Shown one piece after another: positions 28,269 through 37,439 of a DNA stretch of 64,000 nt. The stretch is from Gallionella sp. Lineage in GTDB: Bacteria > Pseudomonadota > Gammaproteobacteria > Burkholderiales > Gallionellaceae. The translations under genes were made by a program, and so were the position numbers. The notes below the pieces were generated by a model. It was not told where the DNA came from. It ran no database searches and was given only the letters and a program-made list of their open reading frames with translations. Each line of letters opens with the position of its first letter. Positions within the stretch are counted from its first letter, which is position 1. The DNA is taken from the NCBI GenBank assembly GCA_030700315.1, contig JAUYJO010000135.1, positions 1 to 64,000 of the forward strand. The letters run 5' to 3'.

Positions 28269-28793
28269 TTATTTGCCGTCCTTGCCATTGCCGGCTTGCC
28301 CGTCGGCGAGATACTTGATCACCTTGTCGGTGATGTCTATCCTGGGATTACGGTACACCGCCTCCTGCAGGATCAGATCGTATTTTTCCGTTTCTGCAAT
28401 CGTCTGGATCGCCTTGTTGGCCTGCTCCAGCACGATAGCCAACTCTTCGTTTTTGCGCAGATTCAAGTCCTCGCGGAATTCGCGTTGCATGCGCTGCAAA
28501 TTCACATTCATCGCCGTCAATTCGCGCTCTTTGTTGCGGTGGTCGGCATCCGGCAACTTGCTGCCATCTTTTTCCAGCATGGTTTGCAATTCCTTTGCCT
28601 GTCTCATCAGATTCTTGATTTCCTGATCGCGCCCGGAAAATTCCTTCTCTATCCTTTTCTCCGCCTTGATCGCAGGTGCCGACTCGCGCAGGATGCGCTC
28701 GGTATCCACCACGCCGACCCTGAAATCCGTGGCCTGCGCCGCCCCCAAGCCCAACAACATAACCAGCGCGCAGGCTTTCATCGCTATCTTCAT
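28269..28793 (-). CDS. skp: Periplasmic chaperone Skp/OmpH
   Basis: A 174-residue protein with a signal peptide (ALVMLLGLGAAQATDFRVG) followed by VGVVDTERILRESAPA and a long charged coiled coil (residues ~45-140), the tentacles of the Skp trimer. It holds unfolded outer-membrane proteins for BamA, whose gene lies directly upstream. It is slightly longer than E. coli Skp. Confidence 0.93.
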   Translation of the reverse strand: MKIAMKACALVMLLGLGAAQATDFRVGVVDTERILRESAPAIKAEKRIEKEFSGRDQEIKNLMRQAKELQTMLEKDGSKLPDADHRNKERELTAMNVNLQRMQREFREDLNLRKNEELAIVLEQANKAIQTIAETEKYDLILQEAVYRNPRIDITDKVIKYLADGQAGNGKDGK

Positions 28794-28841
28794 TAGGTAC
28801 TCCTTACTCGATTAAAACATAGAACCCGTTTAGAACCCCAT

Positions 28842-31115
28842 CTAAAACATCGAACCCAGGGTAAATTGGAATTTCTGCAATTTATCCACCGACTGCTTAT
28901 TGAGCGGCACGGCATAACTGAACTTGATCGGCCCCACCGGCGATAACCAGGTGAATGCCGCACCGGCGGAATAGCGAATCCCTGCGCTACCCGGCAGATC
29001 GCCGCTGCCATACACCGCGCCCGCATCAAAAAAGCCGCTCAAGCGCACCGATTTTTCCTTGATCCCCGGAACCGGCATCAGCAGCTCCGCATTGCCGATC
29101 ACGCGCTTCGTGCCGCCCAGCGCCTGATCGTTGAGATCGCGCGGCCCCAGCGAATTGGAATCGTAGCCCCGCACCGAACCGGTGCCGCCCGCATAAAAAT
29201 TCTTGAAGAACGGCATGGGCTTGCCGGCATAACCGCCCGCGATGCCGGCTTCGCCGTTCAGCAACAAAGTGAAGTCTCTGCTCAACGGTTGATACCACTG
29301 GTGCTGGTAATTCAGCTTGTAATAACGCATGTCGAGCACCGGCAGGGCAATTTCCGCAAAGGCTCGCTGCACCGTGCCCTCGGTCGTGTAGATCGCGCTG
29401 TCGCGGCTGTCGCGGCCCCATCCTATGGTGCCGACCAGGTTGGAATTCAACGTACCGAAATCCCTCACATATCTGACCAGCCTGTCGGAGCTTAACTCGG
29501 TCAACACGAGATCGGTTCTTTCAAACGCCAGACCATAGCTGATCGCCTCATCCTCGCCGATCGGCACGCCGAAGCGCATCCCGCCACCCATGGTGCGCGA
29601 AGAATATTCGCTGACTGCCGTGTCGGTCGAATCGGTATCGCGTTTATAAACATCGAAACCGCGGCTCACGCCGTCATCGGTGAAATACGGGTTGGTGAAG
29701 GAAAGGGAATAAATCTGGTTGACCTTGCTGGTGTTGATTTGCGTCGAAACATGGTTGCCGCTACCGAACAGGTTGGCCTGCGTCACGCCGGCCGACAGCG
29801 TCATCCCTTCGTTGTCGGAAAAACCCGCGCCCACCGAAATATTGCCCGTGGATTTTTCTTCCACCGTGATATTCACATCCATCTGGTCGGTCGCGCCTTG
29901 CACCGGCGGCGTTTCCATATTGACCTCGGCAAAAAAATTGAGCTTGTCCACGCGCTGCTTGGACTTCTTGATTTTGTCCACGTCGAACCATGCGCCCTCG
30001 ACCTGGCGGAATTCGCGGCGGATCACCTCATCGCGCGTCTTCTCGTTGCCGGCGACATTGATGCGGCGCACGTACACGCGCTGCCCGGGGTCGATCACAA
30101 AATTGAAGGCGACCTGGTGTTTTTCCTTGTCCAGCTCGGGAATCGCATTCACGTTGGCGAAGGCGTAACCTTCCTGCCCGAGGCGCTCGCCGATTTTCTG
30201 GCTGGTTTCAGTCAATGCCTTGCGCGCAAAGGTGTCGCCCGGCTTGACCTGGATAAGCTTTTCGATCTCTTCTCTGGCGATCAGGGTGTTGCCGGAGATG
30301 CCCGTCTTGGAGACGGTATATTTCTCGCCTTCGGTAATATTGATGGTGATGTAAATGTCCTTCTTGTCCGGCGTAATCGAAACCTGCGTGGAATCGATGT
30401 TGAACTCCAGATAGCCGCTGTCCATGTAAAACGAGCGCATGGCTTCCATGTCGGCCGACAGTTTTTGCTTGGAATATTGGTCGCTCTTGCTGAACCAGCT
30501 CATCCAGTCCGGCGTGCTGAGCTTCATCATGTCCAGCAACTCCTCCTCCTTGAAGGCGCGATTGCCGACCAGGTTGATCTGCTTGATCTTGGAAACTTCG
30601 CCTTCCACCACATTGAACACGATGCCGACGCGGTTGCGCTCCAGCTCGGTGACGCTGGTCGTGACGCTCACGCCGTATTTGCCGCGCGCCACATACTGGC
30701 GCTTCATATCCTGAACAGCCTTGTCCAGCGCGTTCTTGTCGAAAATACGCGCCTCGGCCAGCCCGGCATATTTCATGTTGTCCTTGATCTGTTCCTTGGG
30801 AAAATCCTTGATGCCGTTGAGTTCGATGCTGGCGATCGACGGACGCTCGCGCACCAGCACGATCAGCACGCCCTGCTCGACCTCCAGTCGCACATCCTTG
30901 AAAAATCCGGTGGCATACAGGGCGCGAACCGCCTCGGCGGCCTGCGTGTCGTTCATGGTATCGCCGACTTTGACCGGCAGATAACTGAATACCGTGCCGG
31001 CCTCGGTGCGCTGGACGCCCTCGACGCGGATATCTTTGACGGTGAATGGCTGGATTGCCCAGGCGGGTGACATGCAGAGCAGAGAAATCAACCCTGCCAG
31101 TTTTTTTATGTTCAT
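28842..31115 (-). CDS. bamA: Outer membrane protein assembly factor BamA
   Basis: A 757-residue Omp85 protein. The signal peptide ends at SPAWA. Five POTRA domains span about 22-420 (the first begins FTVKDIRVEGVQRTEAGTVF). The 16-strand barrel follows, with the loop 6 signature GTGSVRGYDSNSLGPRD near residue 660. The chain ends in FQFTLGSMF, with the C-terminal Phe recognised by the Bam machine itself. It inserts beta-barrel proteins into the outer membrane. It lies 3 bp after rseP. Confidence 0.97.
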   Translation of the reverse strand: MNIKKLAGLISLLCMSPAWAIQPFTVKDIRVEGVQRTEAGTVFSYLPVKVGDTMNDTQAAEAVRALYATGFFKDVRLEVEQGVLIVLVRERPSIASIELNGIKDFPKEQIKDNMKYAGLAEARIFDKNALDKAVQDMKRQYVARGKYGVSVTTSVTELERNRVGIVFNVVEGEVSKIKQINLVGNRAFKEEELLDMMKLSTPDWMSWFSKSDQYSKQKLSADMEAMRSFYMDSGYLEFNIDSTQVSITPDKKDIYITINITEGEKYTVSKTGISGNTLIAREEIEKLIQVKPGDTFARKALTETSQKIGERLGQEGYAFANVNAIPELDKEKHQVAFNFVIDPGQRVYVRRINVAGNEKTRDEVIRREFRQVEGAWFDVDKIKKSKQRVDKLNFFAEVNMETPPVQGATDQMDVNITVEEKSTGNISVGAGFSDNEGMTLSAGVTQANLFGSGNHVSTQINTSKVNQIYSLSFTNPYFTDDGVSRGFDVYKRDTDSTDTAVSEYSSRTMGGGMRFGVPIGEDEAISYGLAFERTDLVLTELSSDRLVRYVRDFGTLNSNLVGTIGWGRDSRDSAIYTTEGTVQRAFAEIALPVLDMRYYKLNYQHQWYQPLSRDFTLLLNGEAGIAGGYAGKPMPFFKNFYAGGTGSVRGYDSNSLGPRDLNDQALGGTKRVIGNAELLMPVPGIKEKSVRLSGFFDAGAVYGSGDLPGSAGIRYSAGAAFTWLSPVGPIKFSYAVPLNKQSVDKLQKFQFTLGSMF

Positions 31116-31118
31116 TTT

Positions 31119-32474
31119 CTAACCTGAAATTAGGCGATTAATATCGTTATAGATCGCAAAGACCATCAGTATGCCGAGCAGCGTGATACCAATTTTCTGG
31201 CCGATTTCCCAAGCCTGCTCGGAAACCGGGCTGCCCTTGACCCATTCGGCGACATAATACAGCAAGTGCCCCCCATCCAATAAGGGGACGGGCAGTAAAT
31301 TCAGCACACCGAGGCTGATGCTGATCAGCGCGAGGAAGCCGAGATAAGCCGCCACGCCCATTGCGGCGGACTGCCCGGCATAATCGGCGATGGTGATCGG
31401 CCCGCTCAGATTTTTCATCGACACCTCGCCCAGCACCATTTTGCCCAGCATTTTAAGGGTGATAACAGAAGTTTCCCAGGTCTTGCGCAGGGCTTGGTAT
31501 AGCGCCTCCACCGGGCCGTAGCTCACCTCGGTCAGTATCGCCTGCCAGGCCGCATGATCCACTTGCGGCCCCGCGCCAATCTTACCCACCGACTGGCCGG
31601 ATTCGGTAACCGCCTGCGGCGTCAGCTCTACGGTTGCCGTGATTTCACCGCGCTGAATATCGAGCCGTACCGCCTGCCCGGGATGCGTGCGTATGATCTC
31701 CACCAGCTCGCTCCAGTGTTGCAGCGCCACCCCATTGGCGCGCAGGACGCGGTCTCCCTCCCGCAAACCGGCGCGCTGTGCCACGCTGTTTTCGCTGACC
31801 TTACCAATAATGGGCAAAAGAGCGGGCCGGTAAAGGTGCAGCCCGAGCTTATCGAGAAATTCGCCGTCCAGGTCTTTGGCTTCCAGGGCACTGATATCGA
31901 GCACATGTGAAAGCGTTTCGCCCTGTGCGCTGCGCGCTTCGATCCTGACTTCACCCTGACGCAGGGCAAGTTCCAACAGCGACCAGCGCAACTCCTGCCA
32001 GCTTGGCACCGGTTCGCCATTGATGCTGACGATGGTTTCGCCCGCCTGCATCTGCGCGAGCGCCGCCGGAGAGCCCGGTGGCGCTTCGCCCAGCACCGGC
32101 TTCAATCCAGGAACGCCATGCACGAACAAAGCCCAATACAACACAATCGCCAGCAGAAAATTGGACAGCGGTCCGGCCACCACGATCGCCATGCGTTGCA
32201 GCACCGGCTGGCGGTTGAACGCGTATTTCAGTTCGTCCGGCGCTACCGCCTCTTCGCGCTCGTCCAGCATCTTGACGTAGCCGCCCAGCGGAATCGCGGA
32301 AATCACCCACTCGGTGTCACTGTTGGCAAAGCGTTTGCTGTAAACCACCTTGCCGAAGCCCACCGAAAAGCGCAGCACTTTCACCCCGCAGCGGCGCGCC
32401 ACCCAGAAATGTCCGAGTTCGTGAAACACCACCAGCAGCGCGATCGCGCCGATAAAGGCCAGCAAGGTAATCAT
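31119..32474 (-). CDS. rseP: Site-2 metalloprotease RseP
   Basis: A 451-residue membrane protease. The first membrane helix carries [16 protein letters not shown] (HExxH, zinc). Two PDZ domains lie at about 110-310 ([15 protein letters not shown] and [15 protein letters not shown]). The second catalytic motif [17 protein letters not shown] is near 390, in a C-terminal membrane helix. It cleaves anti-sigma factors in the membrane. It overlaps dxr by ATGA. Confidence 0.96.
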   Translation of the reverse strand: MITLLAFIGAIALLVVFHELGHFWVARRCGVKVLRFSVGFGKVVYSKRFANSDTEWVISAIPLGGYVKMLDEREEAVAPDELKYAFNRQPVLQRMAIVVAGPLSNFLLAIVLYWALFVHGVPGLKPVLGEAPPGSPAALAQMQAGETIVSINGEPVPSWQELRWSLLELALRQGEVRIEARSAQGETLSHVLDISALEAKDLDGEFLDKLGLHLYRPALLPIIGKVSENSVAQRAGLREGDRVLRANGVALQHWSELVEIIRTHPGQAVRLDIQRGEITATVELTPQAVTESGQSVGKIGAGPQVDHAAWQAILTEVSYGPVEALYQALRKTWETSVITLKMLGKMVLGEVSMKNLSGPITIADYAGQSAAMGVAAYLGFLALISISLGVLNLLPVPLLDGGHLLYYVAEWVKGSPVSEQAWEIGQKIGITLLGILMVFAIYNDINRLISG

Positions 32475-33646
32475 AATTTCCCGATTTGTTGTTGCGCGAC
32501 ACGGCGCGCCTCGGCATCCGCACCCAGCACATCATCCAGGCTGCCGACCGCATTGACCGGCAGCGCGTCCAGCGCCGCCTCGATGAGGCGCGGAATATAC
32601 AGGAAGGGAATCCGTTTATCGAGAAAAGCCGCCACCGCCACCTCGTTCGCGGCATTCAAAATCGCCGGAGCGGTGCCTGCCGCACGCAACGCCTGATAGG
32701 CCAAGGCCAGGCAGGGGAAGCGTTCAAAGTCAGGCGCGGTAAAATTCATCGTCGCCACTTTGAACAAATCCAGCGGCGCCACGCCAGAGTCGATACGCTC
32801 CGGCCAAGCCAGACCATAAGCGATCGGCGTGCGCATGTCGGGGTTGCCGAGCTGCGCCAGCACCGAGCCGTCCACATATTCGACCAGCGAATGGATCACG
32901 CTCTGCGGGTGTACCACCACCTGGATGTCGTCGGCGCTCGCATTGAACAGCCAGTGCGCCTCGATGACCTCCAGCCCCTTGTTCATCATGCTCGCCGAAT
33001 CCACCGAAATTTTCCTGCCCATACTCCAGTTGGGATGCGCGCAGGCCTGCTCCGGCGTGACGTGCTGCAATTCCTCCAGCGGCGTGTTGCGAAACGGCCC
33101 CCCGGAAGCGGTGAGCAGGATGCGGCGCACACCGTTGCCCGCAAGATCACCGTCATAGCCGCGCGGCAGCGCCTGGAAAATCGCATTGTGTTCGCTGTCG
33201 ATGGGCAACAACACCGAGCCGCTGGCGCGTACCGCATCCATGAACACGTTGCCCGCCATCACCAGCGTTTCCTTATTCGCCAGCAGGATTTTCTTGCCGG
33301 CGCGCGCCGCCGCCAACGTCGGCTGCAAGCCCGCCGCACCGACAATGGCGGCCATCACCGTATCCACTTCCGGCAACACGGAAACATGCTCCAGCGCCGC
33401 CGCGCCGCTCAACACCTCGATTTCCAACCCCGCTTCACGCACGCGCTCGCGCAACTGCGCGGCGGCATCTCCGCCCAGCATTACCGCATAGCGCGGCTTG
33501 AACTGTTGGCATTGACGGAACAACAAATCGACATGGCAGTTTGCCGTCAACGCAACGATTTTAAATTTACCGGGATGGCGCGCCACTACATCCAGCGTGC
33601 TGGTGCCGATACTTCCGGTGGAGCCAAGAATGGTCAGATATTGCAT
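32471..33646 (-). CDS. dxr: 1-deoxy-D-xylulose 5-phosphate reductoisomerase
   Basis: A 391-residue Dxr. The ATG at 33646 ([16 protein letters not shown]) is chosen over the 22-codon longer ORF because the NADPH-binding GSTGSIG lies at the usual position. [15 protein letters not shown] holds metal and substrate residues, [18 protein letters not shown] is the substrate loop, and [15 protein letters not shown] is near the end. It catalyses the first committed MEP-pathway step. Normally cdsA lies immediately upstream; here a 5-kb accessory island separates them. Confidence 0.96.
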   Translation of the reverse strand: MQYLTILGSTGSIGTSTLDVVARHPGKFKIVALTANCHVDLLFRQCQQFKPRYAVMLGGDAAAQLRERVREAGLEIEVLSGAAALEHVSVLPEVDTVMAAIVGAAGLQPTLAAARAGKKILLANKETLVMAGNVFMDAVRASGSVLLPIDSEHNAIFQALPRGYDGDLAGNGVRRILLTASGGPFRNTPLEELQHVTPEQACAHPNWSMGRKISVDSASMMNKGLEVIEAHWLFNASADDIQVVVHPQSVIHSLVEYVDGSVLAQLGNPDMRTPIAYGLAWPERIDSGVAPLDLFKVATMNFTAPDFERFPCLALAYQALRAAGTAPAILNAANEVAVAAFLDKRIPFLYIPRLIEAALDALPVNAVGSLDDVLGADAEARRVAQQQIGKL

Positions 33647-33698
33647 GTTTTTTTGCCCGAATATTTCATAAACCCAGATAATTCCAATTTTAAAGTCA

Positions 33699-33735
33699 CG
33701 TAGGGTAGGCACGTCCTTGTGCCCACGCGGTCAAC
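33699..33735. repeat. REP palindrome 1 (left arm of cassette 1)
   Basis: gtagggtaggcacgtccttg followed by tgcccacgcggtcaac. The stem gtgggcac..gtgcccac recurs in several copies across the island. It is in the same orientation as 35140-35175 and is followed directly by ~40 bp matching the 3' end of the RAYT gene. Confidence 0.8.
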
Positions 33736-33762
33736 ATCAATCATATCCACGCACGGCACTAT

Positions 33763-34218
33763 TCATTGCGCCTGCAACGCAACAATCTCGCCCGCAACCG
33801 CATCGTACCGATGCCGCAAAATACTGCCATCCAGCAGCCTTGCAATGGCATTTTAAATGACTGGCAAAGGTAGCAAGAACCATTCTCTCGGTCGAAACGG
33901 CTTACCAAATCTATCCATTATCTCAATATCCAGCCGTGCTTCGGCAAAAAATCGATGCATCAGACTCTCGAATTTGTTGGCATTAAGATTGATCGCATCG
34001 TAAGTTCGGACAGGATGAACCTGAGCCATCAGAAAAGTCGGATCGTCCTTCGCTCCGCGAATGCGGTCTTCAAATGAGCCCGTGGTGAAACCAATCTTGA
34101 AAAGCTGGCCGTCAAGTTTGGAAATTTCGGGGGACGGCGAGAGGCTACGCACGACGTAAATGCACCCCGTGATGCGTTCATTTGGCCCGGCTTCCGTTGT
34201 AAAGGTCCGCGTGGGCAC
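33763..34218 (-). pseudogene. GIY-YIG (T5orf172-type) nuclease fragment with internal stop
   Basis: The frame from the REP edge reads RITGCIYVVRSLSPSPEISK, FKIGFTTGSFEDRIR and IMDRFGKPFRPREWFLLPLP, matching the C-terminal GIY-YIG/T5orf172 domain. A TAA at 33853 interrupts it. The same frame continues AIARLLDGSILRHRYDAVAG and ends at 33763, as full family members do. A single C-to-T change (CAA to TAA) explains the stop. The 5' end is cut at the REP element (GTG at 34218 lies inside the palindrome), so the N-terminal two-thirds of a normally ~400-residue protein are missing. Confidence 0.65.
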
Positions 34219-34237
34219 AAAAACGTGCCCACCCTAC
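34207..34237. repeat. REP palindrome 2 (right arm of cassette 1)
   Basis: ccgcgtgggcacaaaaacgt then gcccaccctac, inverted relative to REP 1. Together REP 1 and REP 2 bound the GIY-YIG fragment. Confidence 0.85.
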
Positions 34238-34251
34238 ATAGCTGCATTGCG

Positions 34252-34779
34252 TTACACAAGTCCGGCGGCTTCTCTCATATGAGTAAAGTTAATCGCGTTT
34301 CCACCATTCGAAATCGCAGCAACATACAAGTCGAGGTCGTCTGTAAGAAGAAGCTGCTCTGTTTGAACCAGCGTAGCAAGGCTAGAATCCGTCAAGCCAA
34401 GTCGGCCAAATAGTTCACCATCAATATTTTGTCCGGCGACAGCGCATTGCTCGAATGAATCGGGAAGGCACAAGCAAAATGGGGGATGTAATTTTGCGAA
34501 AAGCTCTGTTCTCAGCCGACCTTTGACAATCTGTCTTACCAAATTACTCGTCTCTGCGAGAACATGTGGCGTTGTGAGAATTCGCCCAAATCGATCAACG
34601 TACTGAACTAACAACGCGCCATCGTCCGCACTATATTTTTCGAGGCGTTTTCTTCCGATCATAGTCGGCTGATAGACGGCAAAAAGGAGCAAGAGCAATA
34701 CATTTGTGTCCAGCAGAATTCCTCTCGCACTATATCGTTTGGCGAACGAGAGCAGCTGCTCATCTAGCGTTTGCGTCAT
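34252..34779 (-). CDS. PIN-domain protein
   Basis: A 175-residue PIN-like protein. ARGILLDTNVLLLLLFAVYQ carries the first Asp, TTPHVLAETSNLVRQIV the conserved Glu, LGLTDSSLATLV the TD pair and LLTDDLDLYVAAI the last acidic residues. All four acidic positions are present, so a nuclease activity is plausible. It is longer than VapC (about 130). It overlaps the upstream 100-residue gene by ATGA; that gene is the natural candidate for an antitoxin or regulator. Confidence 0.75.
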   Translation of the reverse strand: MTQTLDEQLLSFAKRYSARGILLDTNVLLLLLFAVYQPTMIGRKRLEKYSADDGALLVQYVDRFGRILTTPHVLAETSNLVRQIVKGRLRTELFAKLHPPFCLCLPDSFEQCAVAGQNIDGELFGRLGLTDSSLATLVQTEQLLLTDDLDLYVAAISNGGNAINFTHMREAAGLV

Positions 34780-35078
34780 TGCACAAGCCGCATGTCCATC
34801 TTGACAAAAACACCCGTATTCGCATCAATGAATATGGTCTTGTAGACACGATTCTCAACTTGAGATGGTGGCTGAAATGAAGCCAGTGCGCCAGCTTGCA
34901 CTGCGCTGACCGATTTTGAACGATGAAAGCCCAGTGTGACAGCCCAAAGTTCTTTTCCACCTTGCTCCGCAAGCTCAATCTCCTCGAGGGCAAGTGCTCT
35001 CAATGGGTCATCATGATAAAGGTCTTGTAGTGCTTCCTTAGCGGTTTTTACCGCGTCCTTCATACTGATTAGTGGCAT
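34776..35078 (-). CDS. Unrecognised 100-residue partner of the PIN gene
   Basis: A small protein with an N-terminal amphipathic helix (MKDAVKTAKEALQDLYHDDP) and a C-terminal beta part ending VYKTIFIDANTGVFVKMDMR. The two form a fold reminiscent of small cystatin/PepSY-like units, but I cannot assign a family. It is coupled to the PIN gene by an ATGA overlap. A helical N-terminus followed by strands would suit an antitoxin, although no DNA-binding motif is evident. Confidence 0.55.
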   Translation of the reverse strand: MPLISMKDAVKTAKEALQDLYHDDPLRALALEEIELAEQGGKELWAVTLGFHRSKSVSAVQAGALASFQPPSQVENRVYKTIFIDANTGVFVKMDMRLVQ

Positions 35079-35139
35079 TATTATTCCTCATAAAATTGAC
35101 CGCGAAGTCATTGTGCAGCCTAATAGGCTGGGCAGTTAA

Positions 35140-35175
35140 GTAGGGTGGGCACGTTTTTGTGCCCACGCGGTCAAC
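35140..35175. repeat. REP palindrome 3 (left arm of RAYT cassette)
   Basis: gtagggtgggcacgtttttg followed by tgcccacgcggtcaac, adjacent to the RAYT stop codon. It is inverted relative to 35741-35772. Confidence 0.9.
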
Positions 35176-35176
35176 T

Positions 35177-35719
35177 TCAATCATACCCCAGCACCGCACT
35201 ATCCATCGCACCAGCCCAATCGTGCGCATATACCCCATCGCGCACATAGCGGTGAAATATCGAATGAGGCCAATCCTTCGCTTGTTGCACATGCCCGTGT
35301 TTAACCGGGTTGAAATGAATGTAATCGACATGGCGGGCAAAATCATTTTCATCGCGAATTTGATGCTCCCAGAATCGCCGTTGCCATATGGTCGATTCGC
35401 GATGTTTGAGTTTTGATGCGGTTATCCAATCGGCACGACGATAATTTTCTCCACAGGCCAAAGAAACCGCGCGCTTGATTTTCATCCAACGGGTGGAAAA
35501 ATCGGCATCACCGTCAGGTAATGTCCACACGCAATGCAAATGGTCAGGCAATAATACCCATGCATCAATGACGAAAGGGCGCGCCACACGCACCGTTTCG
35601 ATTGCGGCGCGCAATGTGTTGCGAATCGCTACGTCGCATAGAATCGGCTGCCGCCGGTAAGCGACCACGGTAAAGAAATAGCTTGAGCCCGTAGCCGTTG
35701 CGCGGCGATAGCGTGACAT
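35177..35719 (-). CDS. REP-associated tyrosine transposase (RAYT, Y1/IS200-like)
   Basis: A 180-residue Y1 transposase. The N-terminus has SSYFFTVVAYRRQPILCD. LLPDHLHCVWTLPDGD contains the HUH metal motif (HLH). Near residue 125 RFWEHQIRDENDFARHVDYI, then HFNPVKHGHV, holds the catalytic Tyr region. RAYTs nick single-stranded REP hairpins and are thought to spread them. Here the gene sits between inverted REP palindromes 20-30 bp from each end, the standard REPtron layout. Related palindromes occur at 33.7, 34.2, 37.3 and 62.2 kb. The frame is full length and looks active. Confidence 0.92.
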   Translation of the reverse strand: MSRYRRATATGSSYFFTVVAYRRQPILCDVAIRNTLRAAIETVRVARPFVIDAWVLLPDHLHCVWTLPDGDADFSTRWMKIKRAVSLACGENYRRADWITASKLKHRESTIWQRRFWEHQIRDENDFARHVDYIHFNPVKHGHVQQAKDWPHSIFHRYVRDGVYAHDWAGAMDSAVLGYD

Positions 35720-35740
35720 GGTTGGCTACTCTAAAAGAAT

Positions 35741-35772
35741 CCGCGTGGGCACAAAAACCGTGCCCACCCTAC
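35741..35772. repeat. REP palindrome 4 (right arm of RAYT cassette)
   Basis: ccgcgtgggcacaaaaaccg then tgcccaccctac, about 22 bp upstream of the RAYT ATG and inverted relative to REP 3. Confidence 0.9.
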
Positions 35773-35804
35773 ACATCATTATGCCTACGCGGACAGTTTC
35801 GCTA

Positions 35805-36653
35805 TCAAGACCCTTCCTTCTTCACCCTTTTGCGCACCACCGCTTCGGGGAGTTGCTTGTAATTTTCCTTGCTGGCAATACGCTTCCCGGATTTTTTCTC
35901 CAAGTCGCGCCGCGCGCGCCCCGCTACTGATCCGCCTTCCACGGCGGCATCGCGGTTTTCGTCATAGCCCCGCGCGTCTTTGTTGCGCGCAATTTCGGTG
36001 GTGGAGGCTTCGCCCAGCATGGTGAAGATCAGCTCCAGATCATTCATGTGGTCACGCAGATTGTCCGCCGGTTTGTCGAGGCTCTTGAATTCCTTGTACT
36101 CGGCGGGTGTCATGCCGAACGTGGCGCGGCTGATTTCGGCGGTAAGAATGGAGTATTCGCGCTGTTCCTTCACGCCGCGCTTTTTCCATTCGTTGGTCAA
36201 TTCATCGCGGATGGCGATGCCGCGCACACGCTTCTCGATCCATTCGTCGCTGTAACCCTTGGCCTTGTACAGCTCGCGCATCCGCGCGGCGGCCAGTTCG
36301 GGGTTTTCAATCTCTTCGAGCCGCTCGTAACCCACCTTGGCCAGCCAGCGTTTGAAGGGTTCGGCCTTGGGCGAGGGAATAGATTGGATGATGCGGAGCA
36401 AGCCTTCTGCGTGAGAACAGTCCGTTTCACGCAACTTGCCGTCCGGTGCTTCGAGTTTGAACTGTCGACAGATTGTCGACAGTTCCATGCCGCTGATCTT
36501 TTCGCGTTGTTTGATGCGATACCAGTAGTCCCGTGGATTCTGGCTATCCGTCAACGCCGCGACCACATCGACAATGGAGAAATACCATTTCTGATCGCCT
36601 TCGCTCCAGATGGAACGAATCTGCTTCGATTCGAATAGTTTGATGTTGCTCAT
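35805..36653 (-). CDS. BRO-N/antirepressor-type protein
   Basis: A 282-residue protein. The N-terminal BRO-N domain reads IWSEGDQKWYFSIVDVVAAL, then DSQNPRDYWYRIKQRE, and GLLRIIQSIPSPKAEPFKRW. The middle is helical (ERLEEIENPELAAARMRELY) and EYSILTAEISRATFGMTPAE resembles DinD-like proteins. The C-terminus is basic. BRO-N proteins are phage antirepressors or DNA-binding proteins of mobile origin. No phage genes are nearby, so it is a stray cargo gene of the island. It looks intact. Confidence 0.8.
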   Translation of the reverse strand: MSNIKLFESKQIRSIWSEGDQKWYFSIVDVVAALTDSQNPRDYWYRIKQREKISGMELSTICRQFKLEAPDGKLRETDCSHAEGLLRIIQSIPSPKAEPFKRWLAKVGYERLEEIENPELAAARMRELYKAKGYSDEWIEKRVRGIAIRDELTNEWKKRGVKEQREYSILTAEISRATFGMTPAEYKEFKSLDKPADNLRDHMNDLELIFTMLGEASTTEIARNKDARGYDENRDAAVEGGSVAGRARRDLEKKSGKRIASKENYKQLPEAVVRKRVKKEGS

Positions 36654-36694
36654 GGCGTTGCCCCTCGCGCTTCAGTCAAAGGTTGGTATGCATG

Positions 36695-37042
36695 CTACCC
36701 CAGAATCTGCGTGAGCATCTGACGCAGGGAGTGCTGGTCGCGTGGAGAAAAGCTGCCCATGCGGCGGATAACAAGAGCTTGTTCGAGTGTGGCCAAGACT
36801 GGCTTGGTGAAGGATGGCTTGAGCAGCCCGGCGGCTTGCCAGTCAACGACCGGGAAGGTGGCAAAATCCGGCGAAGTGTGCGCCTGGCTGGTCATTGCCA
36901 TAATGAGCAAGTCTGGGCGGTTGGTGTGGTAAGCGGAACTGGAGATGACTACGGCAGGTCGTTTTTTGCTCTCAGCTTGATGGGTGAACGGAAACGGGGC
37001 GAGGGCAACCTCGCCAAACTGGTAAATGGATTCGGATGCCAT
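36695..37042 (-). CDS. MazF/PemK-type toxin
   Basis: A 115-residue protein with the PemK/MazF pattern: GEVALAPFPFTHQAESKKRP followed by AVVISS, and a middle strand LLIMAMTSQ. FTKPVLATLEQALVIRRMGS matches the conserved second half. Toxins of this family are sequence-specific endoribonucleases. The antitoxin gene lies 18 bp upstream. The pair appears intact. Confidence 0.8.
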   Translation of the reverse strand: MASESIYQFGEVALAPFPFTHQAESKKRPAVVISSSAYHTNRPDLLIMAMTSQAHTSPDFATFPVVDWQAAGLLKPSFTKPVLATLEQALVIRRMGSFSPRDQHSLRQMLTQILG

Positions 37043-37060
37043 TGAGGAAAGAACGGGGAA

Positions 37061-37261
37061 TTACAGCGCGTCGTACACCGCGTCGGCATCGTTGCCCCAG
37101 ACGGCGGCGAAGCTGGCTACGGAAGTTTGAGTTGAGGCCTGCACCAGTGCGCGGTCATTCTCACGGCTGCGTAAAAAATCCACGCAGTCGGCCACTTCTG
37201 CCAGGCGCGTCGGCGGCAGTTGCAGGATTTTCTCGATCAACAAATGTTCGGCGGTGTTCAT
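37061..37261 (-). CDS. Antitoxin paired with the MazF-like toxin
   Basis: A 66-residue protein: NTAEHLLIEKILQLPPTRLA followed by EVADCVDFLRSRE, resembling DUF2281-type antitoxins that accompany this toxin group. The C-terminal half (SVASFAAVWGNDADAVYDAL) is a typical acidic toxin-binding tail. It precedes the toxin gene on the same strand. A perfect 26-bp palindrome lies about 180 bp upstream. Confidence 0.7.
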   Translation of the reverse strand: MNTAEHLLIEKILQLPPTRLAEVADCVDFLRSRENDRALVQASTQTSVASFAAVWGNDADAVYDAL

Positions 37262-37328
37262 GGCGACCTCTCAGGGGAACAGGTGCAATGGATTATACGG
37301 AAAGCGGGCGGTTGTACAAAATTGGTCA

Positions 37329-37388
37329 AGGGTGGGCACGTTTTTGCCTCGAAGAGGTTCCGCGCCCTTTGGGTGTGCCCACCCGGTC
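37329..37388. repeat. Degenerate REP palindrome
   Basis: ggtgggcacgtttttgcctc ... gtgcccacccggtcacc. The arms match the island REP family but the loop is enlarged by about 20 bp. Confidence 0.65.
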
Positions 37389-37439
37389 ACCATTCATCGC
37401 GTTAGCACATTCATACGCATATACCCGAGCCGAGTTCGG

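Noticed and set aside
29739-31070. 443-residue + strand ORF opposite bamA
   Set aside because: His/Asp/Leu-rich antisense shadow of a well-supported essential gene.
32486-33703. 405-residue + strand ORF opposite dxr
   Set aside because: Antisense shadow of dxr; no start signal or domain.
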